From the NCBI GenBank assembly GCA_027064285.1, contig JAMOPX010000224.1, positions 1 to 26,288 on the forward strand: a stretch of 26,288 nucleotides of DNA. Reading direction: 5' to 3'. The first letter of the stretch is position 1. The number at the start of each line of letters is the position of its first letter. Under the pieces are notes generated by a model. The model saw nothing but the letters and a program-made list of their open reading frames with translations, did no database searches and was not told where the DNA came from. Both the position numbers and the translations under genes were made by a program. Positions 16,386-24,572 of this stretch are shown here, in pieces. The DNA comes from Desulfobacterales bacterium (GTDB taxonomy: Bacteria; Desulfobacterota; DSM-4660; Desulfatiglandales; JALVZP01).

Positions 16386-16662
16386 TCCTTTTCAGATATT
16401 CTTCCCATTCAACAGGAAGAAGATATTTTTTTTTATTGTTGCATTCCTTACATGCAGGAACAATGTTTTCTCTTGTGCTCTTTCCTCCTCTGCTAAGAGG
16501 AATTATATGATCCATGGTAAGATTTTTCATTCCCACCTTTGCACCACAGTAATAGCAGATACCTCGACTTATCTTTTTTCTCCACCACCTTGTGTTCCTC
16601 AACTTCCTTGCTTTTTCTTTTTCCTTTCTTATCTCTTTATCTGTTATTATTTCCCATCCCAT
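16366..16662 (-). CDS. Small HNH endonuclease
   Basis: 98 residues consisting almost only of an HNH domain: CYYC at 36-39 and CKEC at 71-74 (structural zinc), DHIIPLSRGG at 51-60 with the catalytic His52, and ENIVPACKECNNKK at 65-78 with the conserved asparagine. The N-terminal 30 residues are strongly basic and helical. It fits the stand-alone HNH proteins that act in DNA restriction, mobile elements or repair; the target cannot be told. The start ATG 16662 lies inside the end of the dGTPase gene (16-base overlap), so it is likely coupled to it. Its 3' end overlaps the SAM hydrolase gene on the other strand. Confidence 0.88.
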   Translation of the reverse strand: MGWEIITDKEIRKEKEKARKLRNTRWWRKKISRGICYYCGAKVGMKNLTMDHIIPLSRGGKSTRENIVPACKECNNKKKYLLPVEWEEYLKRIKNQTD

Positions 16663-17828
16663 CTTCCTATCCTTATCTCAGGAAATAGTCTTTTTTTACA
16701 CTGAGTCAGAAAATACTCGTCTGTCATACCAGAGATAAAGTCTCTCACAATTTCAGGATACTTTCTCTTTTTTTTGTACTCTTCAGACATACCATCTAAA
16801 AATCCTTTGAATATATCTGATTCTTGATTTCCCTTTTGTAAATCTTCCATGTATTTTTCAAACAAAAGTCCAAACATAAGTTTTATCTTTCCTGTTTGAT
16901 CCTTTATCTTTGGATTTAAATATATATAGATTTCATTGAATTTTTTTAGTTTTTTTAGCGCTTCCCCTACTTTTTTGCTAAAACTTATATAGGGCTTATT
17001 CATACTGTTTGCTACCAGATCTTCTACCAAGGTATATACAATCTTTCCATTGGTATCTCCTAATATCTTTCTGCATTCTTCTGGGATGTCGCTTCTTTTT
17101 ACAATACCCAGTCTTATGGCATCTTCTATGTCTCTTCCCACATAGCTGATAATGTCTGCCATTCTTACAACACATCCTTCCATGGTCATAGGCATAAGCT
17201 TGATACTCTTATTTTTCATAAGAGCATCTATTTCTTGCTTGAGGGTGTCAAAACTCTTATTCCATTGAGGTTCTAATTTCTTTGTATATACCTCTCCATT
17301 ATGACATAGTATGCCATCCAAGACCTGAAGTGTTAGATTCCACCCTTTTCCCTTTCTTTCTATTTCCTGCAAAAACCTTACACTCTGAACATTATGCAGA
17401 AAAGGGCCTATTCCATATGTCTGGCATATATCAGATAATATCTTTTCTCCATCATGGCCAAAAGGTGCGTGGCCTATGTCGTGACCCAATGCAATGGCCT
17501 CTATAAGGTCTTCATTTAATCTAAGGAGTCTTCCTATGGTCCTTGCTATCTTAGATACAAGCTGCACATGTAATACCCTGTGGGTGATATGATCATTTTT
17601 TATAAGATAGAACACCTGGGTCTTATCTATATATCTTGTATAGGCAAGAGAGTGTAAAATTCTGTCCACATCCACAGAAAAAAACTGTCTGTGTCCATCT
17701 AGTATCTCTTCCTCTTCCTTTGCTCTGACAGCATTTATACTAAGACATGCCCAAGGAGAAAGCCTTTCCTTTTCTAATTCATCCAATTTATATCTCAGTT
17801 TTAATAGCTCCTTTTCTTTTTCTTCCAT
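16647..17828 (-). CDS. dGTPase-like HD-domain triphosphohydrolase
   Basis: 393 residues from ATG 17828. The family hydrolyses dGTP or other dNTPs to nucleoside and tripolyphosphate. The metal motif runs DHITHRVLHVQLVSKIARTI, then ALGHDIGHAPFGHDGEKIL with H116-D117, then CHNGE and VVRMADIISYVGRDIED with the last metal ligand. LSPWACLS with the following RQFFSVDVDRILHS fits the family N-terminus. The frame extends to TTG 17882, adding 18 residues, but neither start has a good ribosome binding site; ATG is preferred. Family members serve dNTP balance and in some bacteria deplete dNTPs during phage infection. It overlaps the HNH gene by 16 bases. Confidence 0.9.
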   Translation of the reverse strand: MEEKEKELLKLRYKLDELEKERLSPWACLSINAVRAKEEEEILDGHRQFFSVDVDRILHSLAYTRYIDKTQVFYLIKNDHITHRVLHVQLVSKIARTIGRLLRLNEDLIEAIALGHDIGHAPFGHDGEKILSDICQTYGIGPFLHNVQSVRFLQEIERKGKGWNLTLQVLDGILCHNGEVYTKKLEPQWNKSFDTLKQEIDALMKNKSIKLMPMTMEGCVVRMADIISYVGRDIEDAIRLGIVKRSDIPEECRKILGDTNGKIVYTLVEDLVANSMNKPYISFSKKVGEALKKLKKFNEIYIYLNPKIKDQTGKIKLMFGLLFEKYMEDLQKGNQESDIFKGFLDGMSEEYKKKRKYPEIVRDFISGMTDEYFLTQCKKRLFPEIRIGRWDGK

Positions 17829-17885
17829 ATTGCTAAATTTTTCTTGCCAAAGGAAGGCTCTGGTGTTAGAAATACAAAGCAATTT

Positions 17886-17931
17886 TTGACATTTATATAT
17901 TATTTATATATTAACAGTGTTTGTTTATAAT
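17886..17931 (+). promoter_or_regulatory. Promoter region of the rpsB operon
   Basis: TATAAT, a perfect -10, is at 17926-17931 with TTTATA 17 bases upstream (17903-17908). A separate perfect -35 TTGACA is at 17886-17891 with TATTAA 17 bases downstream (17909-17914). Two overlapping promoters may serve the operon. Use of the TATAAT would give a leader of roughly 135 bases before rpsB. Confidence 0.55.
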
Positions 17932-17949
17932 AACAAGACAGCAATGAGT

Positions 17950-17974
17950 CTGTTTAAAAAATCCTTTTGAACAG
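17950..17974. repeat. AT-rich palindrome, copy 2 of a related pair
   Basis: CTGTTTAAAAA pairs with CTTTTGAACAG over ATC, with one G-T pair and one mismatch. It resembles 5217-5241 in both arms and in the following GAACAGG-TCT. It lies just after the putative start of transcription of the rpsB operon. Confidence 0.55.
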
Positions 17975-18001
17975 GCTCTATAAGTGTTTTGCTAATAAAC
18001 A

Positions 18002-18045
18002 GGTTCAGGATGTGCACGGTTCTGCCGAGTGCAGTAGCCTGAACC
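18002..18045 (+). promoter_or_regulatory. Structured leader hairpin upstream of rpsB
   Basis: GGTTCAGG (18002-18009) and CCTGAACC (18038-18045) form a perfect 8-bp stem. Inside, TGCAC (18013-18017) can pair with GTGCA (18029-18033) around an 11-base loop containing GGTTCTGCC. It lies in the untranslated leader, 18 bases before the rpsB ribosome binding site, and has no T-tract, so it is not an ordinary terminator. rpsB-tsf leaders in enterobacteria bind S2 for feedback control; an equivalent role here is inference. Confidence 0.5.
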
Positions 18046-18073
18046 AAAGAAAAAACCGTTGCAAGGAGGGACT

Positions 18074-18919
18074 ATGAGTGTAGTAACAATGAAAGAGCTT
18101 TTAGAGGCAGGGGTCCATTTTGGACATCAAACAAAGAGATGGAATCCAAAGATGAAATCTTATATCTTTGGTTCCAGAAATGGAATCCACATCATTGATC
18201 TTCAAAAAACAGTAGAACTTTTTGATGTGGCTTATCAGTTTGTAGTAAAGACTGTAGCGGACGGAAAAAATATTCTTTTCGTAGGCACTAAAAAGCAGGC
18301 AAAGGATGCTATAATTGAAGAAGCAGAAAGATGTGGTATGTTTTATGTAGCTCATAGATGGCTTGGTGGCACTCTTACTAATTTTCAAACCATTAAGAAG
18401 AGCATAGAAAAATTAAGAGAACTTGAGGCAATGAAAAGAGAAGGGGCATTTAGTCAGTATCCAAAAAAAGAGGCCTTGAAGTTGGAAAAGAAGCTGCAGA
18501 AGCTAGAGAGAAACTTAGGTGGAATCAAAAACATGGATGAACTTCCAGGTGCAGTATTTATTGTGGATACAAAAAAAGAGCATATAGCAATAAGGGAGGC
18601 AAGGAAGCTTGAGATACCTGTAGTTGCTATAGCTGATACAAACTGCGATCCTGATGAGATAGACTATCCCATTCCGGGAAATGATGATGCTATAAGGGCC
18701 ATAAGGCTTATATGTTCCAGAATAGCAGATGCATGTATAGAAGGTTTGAAGATCTTAGAAGAAAGAAGAAAAGAAGAGGAAGCAGTGGAAGAGAAGGATG
18801 AAGAGGAATTTGAAGCTATTTCTGAAGAGCAAAAGACAGAGTCTTCAGAAGAAGGCCCTGAGGTAGTGATTATCAAAAAAGAGACAGAAGAAGGAAAAGA
18901 AGAGAAATCAGCTAATTAA
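18074..18919 (+). CDS. rpsB: 30S ribosomal protein S2
   Basis: 281 residues from ATG 18074, placed right after AAGGAGG (18063-18069). Family motifs are MKELLEAGVHFGHQTKRWNPKMK (split over two segments), NGIHIIDLQKT, FVGTKKQA, RWLGGTLTNFQT, LPGAVFIVDT and VAIADTNCDPDEIDYPIPGNDDA. The C-terminal 45 residues are an acidic Glu/Lys tail beyond the core, longer than in E. coli and probably disordered. An upstream TTG at 18059 overlaps the ribosome binding site and is rejected. First gene of the long plus-strand operon. Confidence 0.98.
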   Translation: MSVVTMKELLEAGVHFGHQTKRWNPKMKSYIFGSRNGIHIIDLQKTVELFDVAYQFVVKTVADGKNILFVGTKKQAKDAIIEEAERCGMFYVAHRWLGGTLTNFQTIKKSIEKLRELEAMKREGAFSQYPKKEALKLEKKLQKLERNLGGIKNMDELPGAVFIVDTKKEHIAIREARKLEIPVVAIADTNCDPDEIDYPIPGNDDAIRAIRLICSRIADACIEGLKILEERRKEEEAVEEKDEEEFEAISEEQKTESSEEGPEVVIIKKETEEGKEEKSAN

Positions 18920-18942
18920 AAACAACAAAAGGAGGGATTAAA

Positions 18943-19542
18943 TTGGCTGTATCAACTGAATTGATAAAAGAGTTAAGAGAAAGAACAGGCGTAGGTATAA
19001 TGGACTGCAAAAAGGCTCTTATAGAGTGTGATGGAGATATAGAAAAGGCAATAGAATATCTGCGCAAAAAAGGAATAGCCACTGCACAAAAAAGAGGAGC
19101 AAGAGAAGCAAAAGAAGGACAGATTCATGCTTATATACATCCTGGAGGAAAGATAGGGGTGCTGGTAGAGGTAAACTGTGAGACCGATTTTACTGCCAGG
19201 ACAGAAGACTTTAAAAATTTTGTAAAAGACATAGCAATGCAGATAGCTGCTCAAAATCCAATAGCTATAAGAAGAGAGGACATTCCTTCAGAAGTAATTG
19301 AAAAAGAAAAAGAGATATATGCTTCTCAGGCAAGAGAAGAAGGTAAGCCAGAAAATGTAATAGAAAAGATTGTGGAAGGGAGGCTAAAGAAATTCTTTAC
19401 TGAAGCATGTCTTTTAGAACAGCCTTTTATAAAGAATACTGATATTACTGTTCAGGATCTATTAAATGAGCTCATAGCCAAAACAGGAGAGAATATAATT
19501 ATAAGACGATTTGTCAGATATCAGCTTGGTGAAGAGTCGTAA
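18943..19542 (+). CDS. tsf: Elongation factor Ts (short form)
   Basis: Nucleotide exchange factor for EF-Tu. The 199-residue protein contains the UBA-like N-terminal domain (LRERTGVGIMDCKKAL near 10-25) and the core TDF motif (VNCETDFTAR near 76). It has one core subdomain and is much shorter than the E. coli protein (283 residues), like the short EF-Ts of Thermus-type bacteria. It starts at TTG 18943 with GGAGGG (18931-18936) at good spacing. Its TAA shares one base with the pyrH ATG. Confidence 0.97.
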   Translation: MAVSTELIKELRERTGVGIMDCKKALIECDGDIEKAIEYLRKKGIATAQKRGAREAKEGQIHAYIHPGGKIGVLVEVNCETDFTARTEDFKNFVKDIAMQIAAQNPIAIRREDIPSEVIEKEKEIYASQAREEGKPENVIEKIVEGRLKKFFTEACLLEQPFIKNTDITVQDLLNELIAKTGENIIIRRFVRYQLGEES

Positions 19543-20276
19543 TGTATAAGCGTATTTTGTTGAAGCTAAGTGGTGAGGCGTTAGAGGGTAAAAAGGGCTA
19601 TGGAATAGATCCCTCTGCTCTGAAGTCAGTAGTAGAGGAGGTATCTGAACTTTTGAGCATGGGGATTGAGATAGGAATGGTGGTGGGAGGTGGAAATATA
19701 TTCAGAGGACTTAGGTATGAAGAATATGGATTTGATAGGGTAGTAGCGGATCACATGGGAATGCTTGCGACTCTTATAAACTGTCTTGCCCTTTCCCAGA
19801 TATTTAAGGCAAAAGCCATAAAGGCAAGAGTTATAAGTCCTATAGAAGTAAAAGGACTTACAGAGTCCTTTTCAAGAGAATTAGTGGAAACAGCTCTTTC
19901 TAACAAAGAGCTACTTTTATTTGCATGTGGCACAGGAAATCCTTTTTTTACGACAGATACTGCTGCTGTGCTAAGGGCAATGGAAATAGGAGCAGAGGTA
20001 TTTATAAAAGGCACAAAAGTAGATGGAGTCTATTCTACTGATCCTTTAAAAGACCCTAAGGCAGTCTTTTTTGAGACCATAGATTATGAAACATTTTTAA
20101 TGAAAAGGCTCGGCGTACTTGATCTTACTGCTGTATCTCTTGCTATGACATATGAGCTTCCTATTGTGGTTTTAAATATCCAAAAAAAAGGAAATCTGAA
20201 AAGACTAATCTCTGGTGAAAGGATCGGCACAATCATAAAAGGAGGGATGGGCAATGCAGGAAGAAATACTTGCTGA
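19542..20276 (+). CDS. pyrH: UMP kinase
   Basis: Makes UDP from UMP for pyrimidine nucleotide supply; hexameric member of the amino acid kinase family. The 244 residues contain KRILLKLSGEAL at the N-terminus, VVGGGNIFRGL near 47, ADHMGMLATLINCLAL near 68, FACGTGNPFFTTDTAAVLRA near 127 and KVDGVYSTDP near 158. ATG 19542 overlaps the tsf stop by one base. Its last 23 bases overlap frr. rpsB-tsf-pyrH-frr is one of the most conserved bacterial gene orders. Confidence 0.98.
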   Translation: MYKRILLKLSGEALEGKKGYGIDPSALKSVVEEVSELLSMGIEIGMVVGGGNIFRGLRYEEYGFDRVVADHMGMLATLINCLALSQIFKAKAIKARVISPIEVKGLTESFSRELVETALSNKELLLFACGTGNPFFTTDTAAVLRAMEIGAEVFIKGTKVDGVYSTDPLKDPKAVFFETIDYETFLMKRLGVLDLTAVSLAMTYELPIVVLNIQKKGNLKRLISGERIGTIIKGGMGNAGRNTC

Positions 20277-20811
20277 ATTAAGAGATAAGATGAACAAGAG
20301 CATAAATGTGCTAAAAAGAGAACTGAGTAAGATAAGAACAGGGCGAGCCTCTACAGCCCTTTTAGAAGATATTATGATAGAATGTTATGATACAGAGATG
20401 CCTCTGAAACAGGTGGCTTCTATATCTGTGCCTGAAAGTAGGTTGATCCTTATACAGCCGTGGGATAAGTCAATCATAGGAAATATAGAAAAGGGGATTC
20501 TGAAGTCGGAGCTGGGATTGACTCCTGTAAATGATGGCAAGATAATAAGAGTTCCTATTCCTCCCCTTACAGAGGAAAGAAGAAAGGAGCTGGTAAAATT
20601 GGTTAAAAAAGTGGGAGAAGAGATAAAGGTAGCTATAAGGAACAATCGAAGAGAAGCAAATGATATGTTCAAGGAACTTAAAAATGAAAAAGAGATCTCT
20701 GAAGATGACTATAGAAGAGCCTTAAATGAGGTGCAAAAGATCACGGATGAGTTTATTGAAAAGGTAAATAAGCTTGTGAATGAAAAAGAAAAAGAGATTA
20801 TGGAATTCTGA
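20254..20811 (+). CDS. frr: Ribosome recycling factor
   Basis: Splits the post-termination ribosome with EF-G. 185 residues, the standard length: the N-terminal helix with LKRELSKIRTGRAS near 22-35, then domain II (MPLKQVASISVPE, IQPWD), then PPLTEERRKELVKLVKK and the long C-terminal helices of the three-helix bundle. It starts at ATG 20254 behind GGAGGG at 20241-20246, inside the pyrH 3' end. Confidence 0.98.
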   Translation: MQEEILAELRDKMNKSINVLKRELSKIRTGRASTALLEDIMIECYDTEMPLKQVASISVPESRLILIQPWDKSIIGNIEKGILKSELGLTPVNDGKIIRVPIPPLTEERRKELVKLVKKVGEEIKVAIRNNRREANDMFKELKNEKEISEDDYRRALNEVQKITDEFIEKVNKLVNEKEKEIMEF

Positions 20812-20822
20812 TCTTGTAAAAG

Positions 20823-21530
20823 ATGAGTGAGCTTCCTAGAAAACTGCCCGCTCATGTGGCCATAATAATGGATGGAAATGGAAGATGGGCTCAGAAAAGA
20901 GGTCTTCCCAGATTTCAGGGTCATTTTAAAGGAGCAGAATCTGTTAAAGAGATTGTAAAAGCCACTAGAGAGTTTAACATACCTTGGCTTACTCTTTATT
21001 CCTTTTCAGAAGAGAACTGGAAAAGGTCAAAAGAAGAGATACAAACCTTGATGAATCTATTGGTGGAATATCTGGAAAAAGAGCTTTCTGAAATGCAGGA
21101 AAATGGCATAAGATTGAAGGCTATTGGCAGAATATGGAAGCTTCCAGAAAAGGCAAGGGAAAAGCTTTTAGAAGCAATAGAAAAGACGAGTAATAATAAA
21201 GACATGACCTTGGTCTTGGCGCTTAGTTATGGCGGAAGACAGGAGATTACAGATATGCTTAAAAGTGTTTTGCGAATTAAGCAGAACCTGACTGATTTGG
21301 ATAAGATAACAGAAGACTTTGTTGCTCGTTATCTGTATCTGGAGATGCCAGATCCAGACTTTCTTATAAGAACGGGAGGAGAAAAAAGGATAAGTAACTT
21401 TCTTTTGTGGCAGATTGCTTATACAGAACTTTATTTTACAGATGTGCTATGGCCTGATTTTGGCAGAGAGGAATATATCCGTGCCCTCCAGGATTTTGCC
21501 ACAAGAAAAAGGCGGTTTGGAGGAGTTTAA
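20823..21530 (+). CDS. uppS: Isoprenyl transferase (undecaprenyl diphosphate synthase)
   Basis: cis-Prenyltransferase that builds the undecaprenyl carrier for peptidoglycan and other cell-wall polymers. The 235 residues include HVAIIMDGNGRWA with the catalytic D17, GHFKGAESVKEI, LYSFSEENWKR and the terminal signature RTGGEKRISNFLLWQ followed by YTELYFTDVLWPDF. The usual RTSGE reads RTGGE here. Starts at ATG 20823, 11 bases after frr. Its TAA overlaps the cdsA ATG by one base. Confidence 0.97.
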   Translation: MSELPRKLPAHVAIIMDGNGRWAQKRGLPRFQGHFKGAESVKEIVKATREFNIPWLTLYSFSEENWKRSKEEIQTLMNLLVEYLEKELSEMQENGIRLKAIGRIWKLPEKAREKLLEAIEKTSNNKDMTLVLALSYGGRQEITDMLKSVLRIKQNLTDLDKITEDFVARYLYLEMPDPDFLIRTGGEKRISNFLLWQIAYTELYFTDVLWPDFGREEYIRALQDFATRKRRFGGV

Positions 21531-22321
21531 TGCATCTGAAAAGATGGCTCACCGCCTTTGTTCTTTTTCCTTTGACCATATATATCATAGGGTTTTCTCC
21601 TTCTTGGACTTTTTATAGTTTTTTGATCTTTTTTCTTTTTTTGGCTCTGAAGGAATTCTATACTATCACTTCTATTGCTTTTATGTCCCAGCTTTTTGGA
21701 TATATATCCTCGCTTTTTCTTTTACTTACAATCTTGATAGGACGTATGTATCTTTTTCCTTTGTCAGTTTTTTTTATTGTTTTTCTTTGCTTTTCTTTTG
21801 CCATTCTTTCTAATCATTCTCCTGCAAGAGAGGTAATTCAAGAAATAGGATTTTCGGTCTTATCCGTGCTTTATATTGCCATACCTTTTTCTATGATAAT
21901 GATGATATATAAACATCCTCTTGGCAAGGCATGGATATTGTTTCTAATCTGCATAGTTATAGCCGGAGATACAGGGGCATTCTATTTTGGAAGATATCTT
22001 GGCAAACACAAGTTGCACAAAAAGGTGAGTCCAAATAAGACATGGGAAGGGGCAGTAGGTGGGCTTTTTTGTTCTACTATAGCAGGGCTTATGTTTATAA
22101 GGGCTTTCAAGATCTCCTCCTTTTCCTGTGGCATGATATGTTTTTTGGTTTTTATTTCTGTTATTGCTCAAATAGGAGATCTTGCAGAATCCTTTATAAA
22201 GAGGAGCTTTGGTGTAAAAGATTCTGGTTCTATACTTCCAGGTCATGGGGGTGTGTTGGACAGACTGGATTCTCTTTTATTTGCAATACCTTTTCTTTAT
22301 GGATACATGATAGGAAGATGA
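21530..22321 (+). CDS. cdsA: Phosphatidate cytidylyltransferase
   Basis: Makes CDP-diacylglycerol from CTP and phosphatidate, the substrate of PssA at the end of this operon. The 263-residue membrane protein has several hydrophobic helices and the family C-terminal features: GDTGAFYFGRYLG, SPNKTWEG, and IGDLAESFIKRSFGVKDSG followed by LPGHGGVLDRLDSL, which contains the metal-binding aspartates. It overlaps uppS by one base and dxr by four (ATGA at 22318-22321). Confidence 0.97.
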   Translation: MHLKRWLTAFVLFPLTIYIIGFSPSWTFYSFLIFFLFLALKEFYTITSIAFMSQLFGYISSLFLLLTILIGRMYLFPLSVFFIVFLCFSFAILSNHSPAREVIQEIGFSVLSVLYIAIPFSMIMMIYKHPLGKAWILFLICIVIAGDTGAFYFGRYLGKHKLHKKVSPNKTWEGAVGGLFCSTIAGLMFIRAFKISSFSCGMICFLVFISVIAQIGDLAESFIKRSFGVKDSGSILPGHGGVLDRLDSLLFAIPFLYGYMIGR

Positions 22322-23478
22322 AAAATATAGTCATACTTGGATCAACAGGTTCCATAGGGGTTACAGCCCTGAGGGTCATAAGACAAAATCCAGAAAAATA
22401 TAAAGTAGTCGGTCTTACTGCTGGAAGAAATGTTCAGCTTCTCTTTAGGCAGATTGCTGAATTCAAACCAAAGGCAGTTGCTGTATTGCAAAGGAAAGAT
22501 GCTGTATGGCTGAAAAACAGACTTCCAGACAAAGATCTGAAGATATACTCGGGTGAAGATGGTTTTGTAAAGGTTGCTACCTTAGCTGAATCGGACATAG
22601 TAATTTCTTCCATAATGGGTGCGGCAGGGCTTATTCCCACCTTCTCTGCTATAAAGGCCGGAAAGGATATTGCCCTTGCTAATAAAGAGACAATGGTTAT
22701 GGCTGGACCTATTGTTGTAGAGGAAGTGAAAAAAAGAGGCGTTTTTGTTATTCCAGTAGATAGTGAGCATTCTGCTATTTTTCAATCTATTCAGGGGCAC
22801 CCTAAGGACGGTATAAAAAGGATAATACTTACAGCTTCTGGAGGTCCTTTTAGAAATACTTCCTTAGAGGAAATGGCAAATGTTACTCCTGAACAGGCAT
22901 TAAAGCATCCTAATTGGAAAATGGGAAAAAAGATTACCATAGACTCTGCTACCATGATGAACAAAGGCTTGGAAGTAATAGAAGCAAGATGGCTTTTTGA
23001 CATCCCAGTAGATAAGATAGACATACTTGTACATCCTCAGAGCATAATCCATTCTATGGTAGAATATAAAGATGGCTCAATTATTGCTCAACTTGGTATT
23101 CCTGATATGGCAATTCCTATCTCCTATGCTCTTTCTTATCCGCACCACATAAAAAATGATTTGCCCTCCTTGGAGCTGGATAAGATCGGAATACTTTCTT
23201 TTGAAAAGCCGGATCTTAAAAGATTTAGATGCATTGGATTGGCATATGATGCTATAAGAATAGGTGGAAGTATGCCTGCTGTTATGAATGGTGCAAATGA
23301 AATTGCGGTTGAGGCATTTCTGAGAAAAGAGATAGGATTTCTGGATATTCCTGTTATAATAGAAAAAATAATGTCTATTCATGAGCCTTTCCCTATAAAC
23401 AGTATTGCTTCTGTTATGGAAGCAGACAGATGGGCAAGGCAAAAAGCAAGGGATGTTATTAAAAGTATGCAGGGATAG
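22318..23478 (+). CDS. dxr: 1-deoxy-D-xylulose 5-phosphate reductoisomerase
   Basis: First committed step of the MEP isoprenoid pathway: DXP to 2-C-methyl-D-erythritol 4-phosphate with NADPH. From ATG 22318 the protein has 386 residues, the usual length. Visible are the nucleotide-binding ILGSTGSIG near the N-terminus, ALANKETMVMAG, VDSEHSAIFQ with active-site acid residues, TASGGPFR, NWKMGKKITIDSATMMNKGL, EVIEARWLF and HPQSIIHSMVEYKDGS. The same frame is open back to 22042, but that stretch only shadows cdsA. ATG 22318 has AGGA just upstream and overlaps the cdsA stop. Confidence 0.98.
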   Translation: MKNIVILGSTGSIGVTALRVIRQNPEKYKVVGLTAGRNVQLLFRQIAEFKPKAVAVLQRKDAVWLKNRLPDKDLKIYSGEDGFVKVATLAESDIVISSIMGAAGLIPTFSAIKAGKDIALANKETMVMAGPIVVEEVKKRGVFVIPVDSEHSAIFQSIQGHPKDGIKRIILTASGGPFRNTSLEEMANVTPEQALKHPNWKMGKKITIDSATMMNKGLEVIEARWLFDIPVDKIDILVHPQSIIHSMVEYKDGSIIAQLGIPDMAIPISYALSYPHHIKNDLPSLELDKIGILSFEKPDLKRFRCIGLAYDAIRIGGSMPAVMNGANEIAVEAFLRKEIGFLDIPVIIEKIMSIHEPFPINSIASVMEADRWARQKARDVIKSMQG

Positions 23479-23480
23479 CA

Positions 23481-24572
23481 ATGAATACCTTTCATGTGTT
23501 TCTCTATTATGTGCTTCCATTAATATTAATCCTGGGTGTTCTGATCTTATTTCACGAGCTTGGCCATTTTATTGTTGCAAAACTGTTTAATGTAAAAGTG
23601 CTTAGATTTTCCTTGGGGCTTGGCCCAAAGCTGTTTGGAAAAAAGTTTGGAGAAACAGAATATGCTATATCCATGATCCCTTTTGGTGGATATGTAAAGA
23701 TGCTCGGAGAAGATTTAGATGAAGAAGAGCCTATACCTCAATGGGAAGAGCATAGGGCTTTTAATAATCAGCCTATCTTAAAAAGGATGGCTATTGTTGC
23801 AGCTGGGCCTATCTTTAATCTGCTTTTGGCCTTTTTTATATTCGTATTTTTTTATGCCATAGTAGGGGAAAAGGTCTTAGCTCCAGAAGTAGGAAAAGTA
23901 GAAAAGGGAAGTCCTGCATGGTTAGCAGGTGTAGAGCCAGGAGATTTTATATTGGCTATAGATGATATACCTGTAAGACGGTGGGAAGACATAAAAAAAA
24001 TAGTTCGTAAAAAAGGGAGTGTTCCTATAAAACTAAGGGTTAAAAAAGGGGATGATATTTATCTGATACAAGTTACACCTAGACCCGGAAAGGTAAAAAA
24101 CATATTTGGTGAAGAGGTTCAGACAGTTATCATAGGGATAGTTGCTTCAGGCAAAAAAAGGATTCTAAAGTTTTCTTTCCTAGGGGCTGTAAAAGAGGCA
24201 TTTAATAAAAGCTGTGAAATAACAAGGCTTACCTGTATAACACTGGTAAAGCTGGTAAAAAGGGTTGTGCCCATGAAGACCTTAGGAGGTCCTATATTAA
24301 TAGGGCAAATCACAGGCAAGATTGCTCAGCAAGACTGGAGATATTTGTTTCCCTTTACGGCGGTAATAAGTATTAATCTGGGAATATTGAATCTGCTTCC
24401 TGTGCCAATCTTAGATGGAGGTCTTATACTGCTTCTATTTATAGAGATTATTCTGAGGAGACCATTGGATCGGAAAGTTCAGGAGACTGCCCACAAAGTA
24501 GGTCTTATATTATTGATAGGGCTTATGGCAATAGTAATGTATAATGATATTATGAGGGTTTTGACAAAATAA
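23481..24572 (+). CDS. rseP: RseP-type site-2 membrane metalloprotease (M50)
   Basis: Intramembrane zinc protease that cleaves membrane anchors such as anti-sigma factors or remnant signal peptides. The 363 residues include the zinc motif HELGH at 25-29 in TM1, GLGPKLFGKKFGETEYAIS and PFGGYVKMLGED, a single PDZ domain from about 130 to 205 (VEKGSPAWLAGVEPGDFILAI in two segments) and the second active-site motif NLLPVPILDGG near the C-terminus with the third zinc-ligand aspartate. E. coli RseP has two PDZ domains; one is usual in many other phyla. Follows dxr by two bases and overlaps tsaB by one. Confidence 0.95.
   Translation: MNTFHVFLYYVLPLILILGVLILFHELGHFIVAKLFNVKVLRFSLGLGPKLFGKKFGETEYAISMIPFGGYVKMLGEDLDEEEPIPQWEEHRAFNNQPILKRMAIVAAGPIFNLLLAFFIFVFFYAIVGEKVLAPEVGKVEKGSPAWLAGVEPGDFILAIDDIPVRRWEDIKKIVRKKGSVPIKLRVKKGDDIYLIQVTPRPGKVKNIFGEEVQTVIIGIVASGKKRILKFSFLGAVKEAFNKSCEITRLTCITLVKLVKRVVPMKTLGGPILIGQITGKIAQQDWRYLFPFTAVISINLGILNLLPVPILDGGLILLLFIEIILRRPLDRKVQETAHKVGLILLIGLMAIVMYNDIMRVLTK

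Noticed and set aside
22042..22317. A 92-codon upstream extension of dxr
   Set aside because: It is only the open frame shadowing cdsA; dxr homologues begin at the MKNIVILGSTG start at 22318, which has a ribosome binding site and an ATGA overlap.
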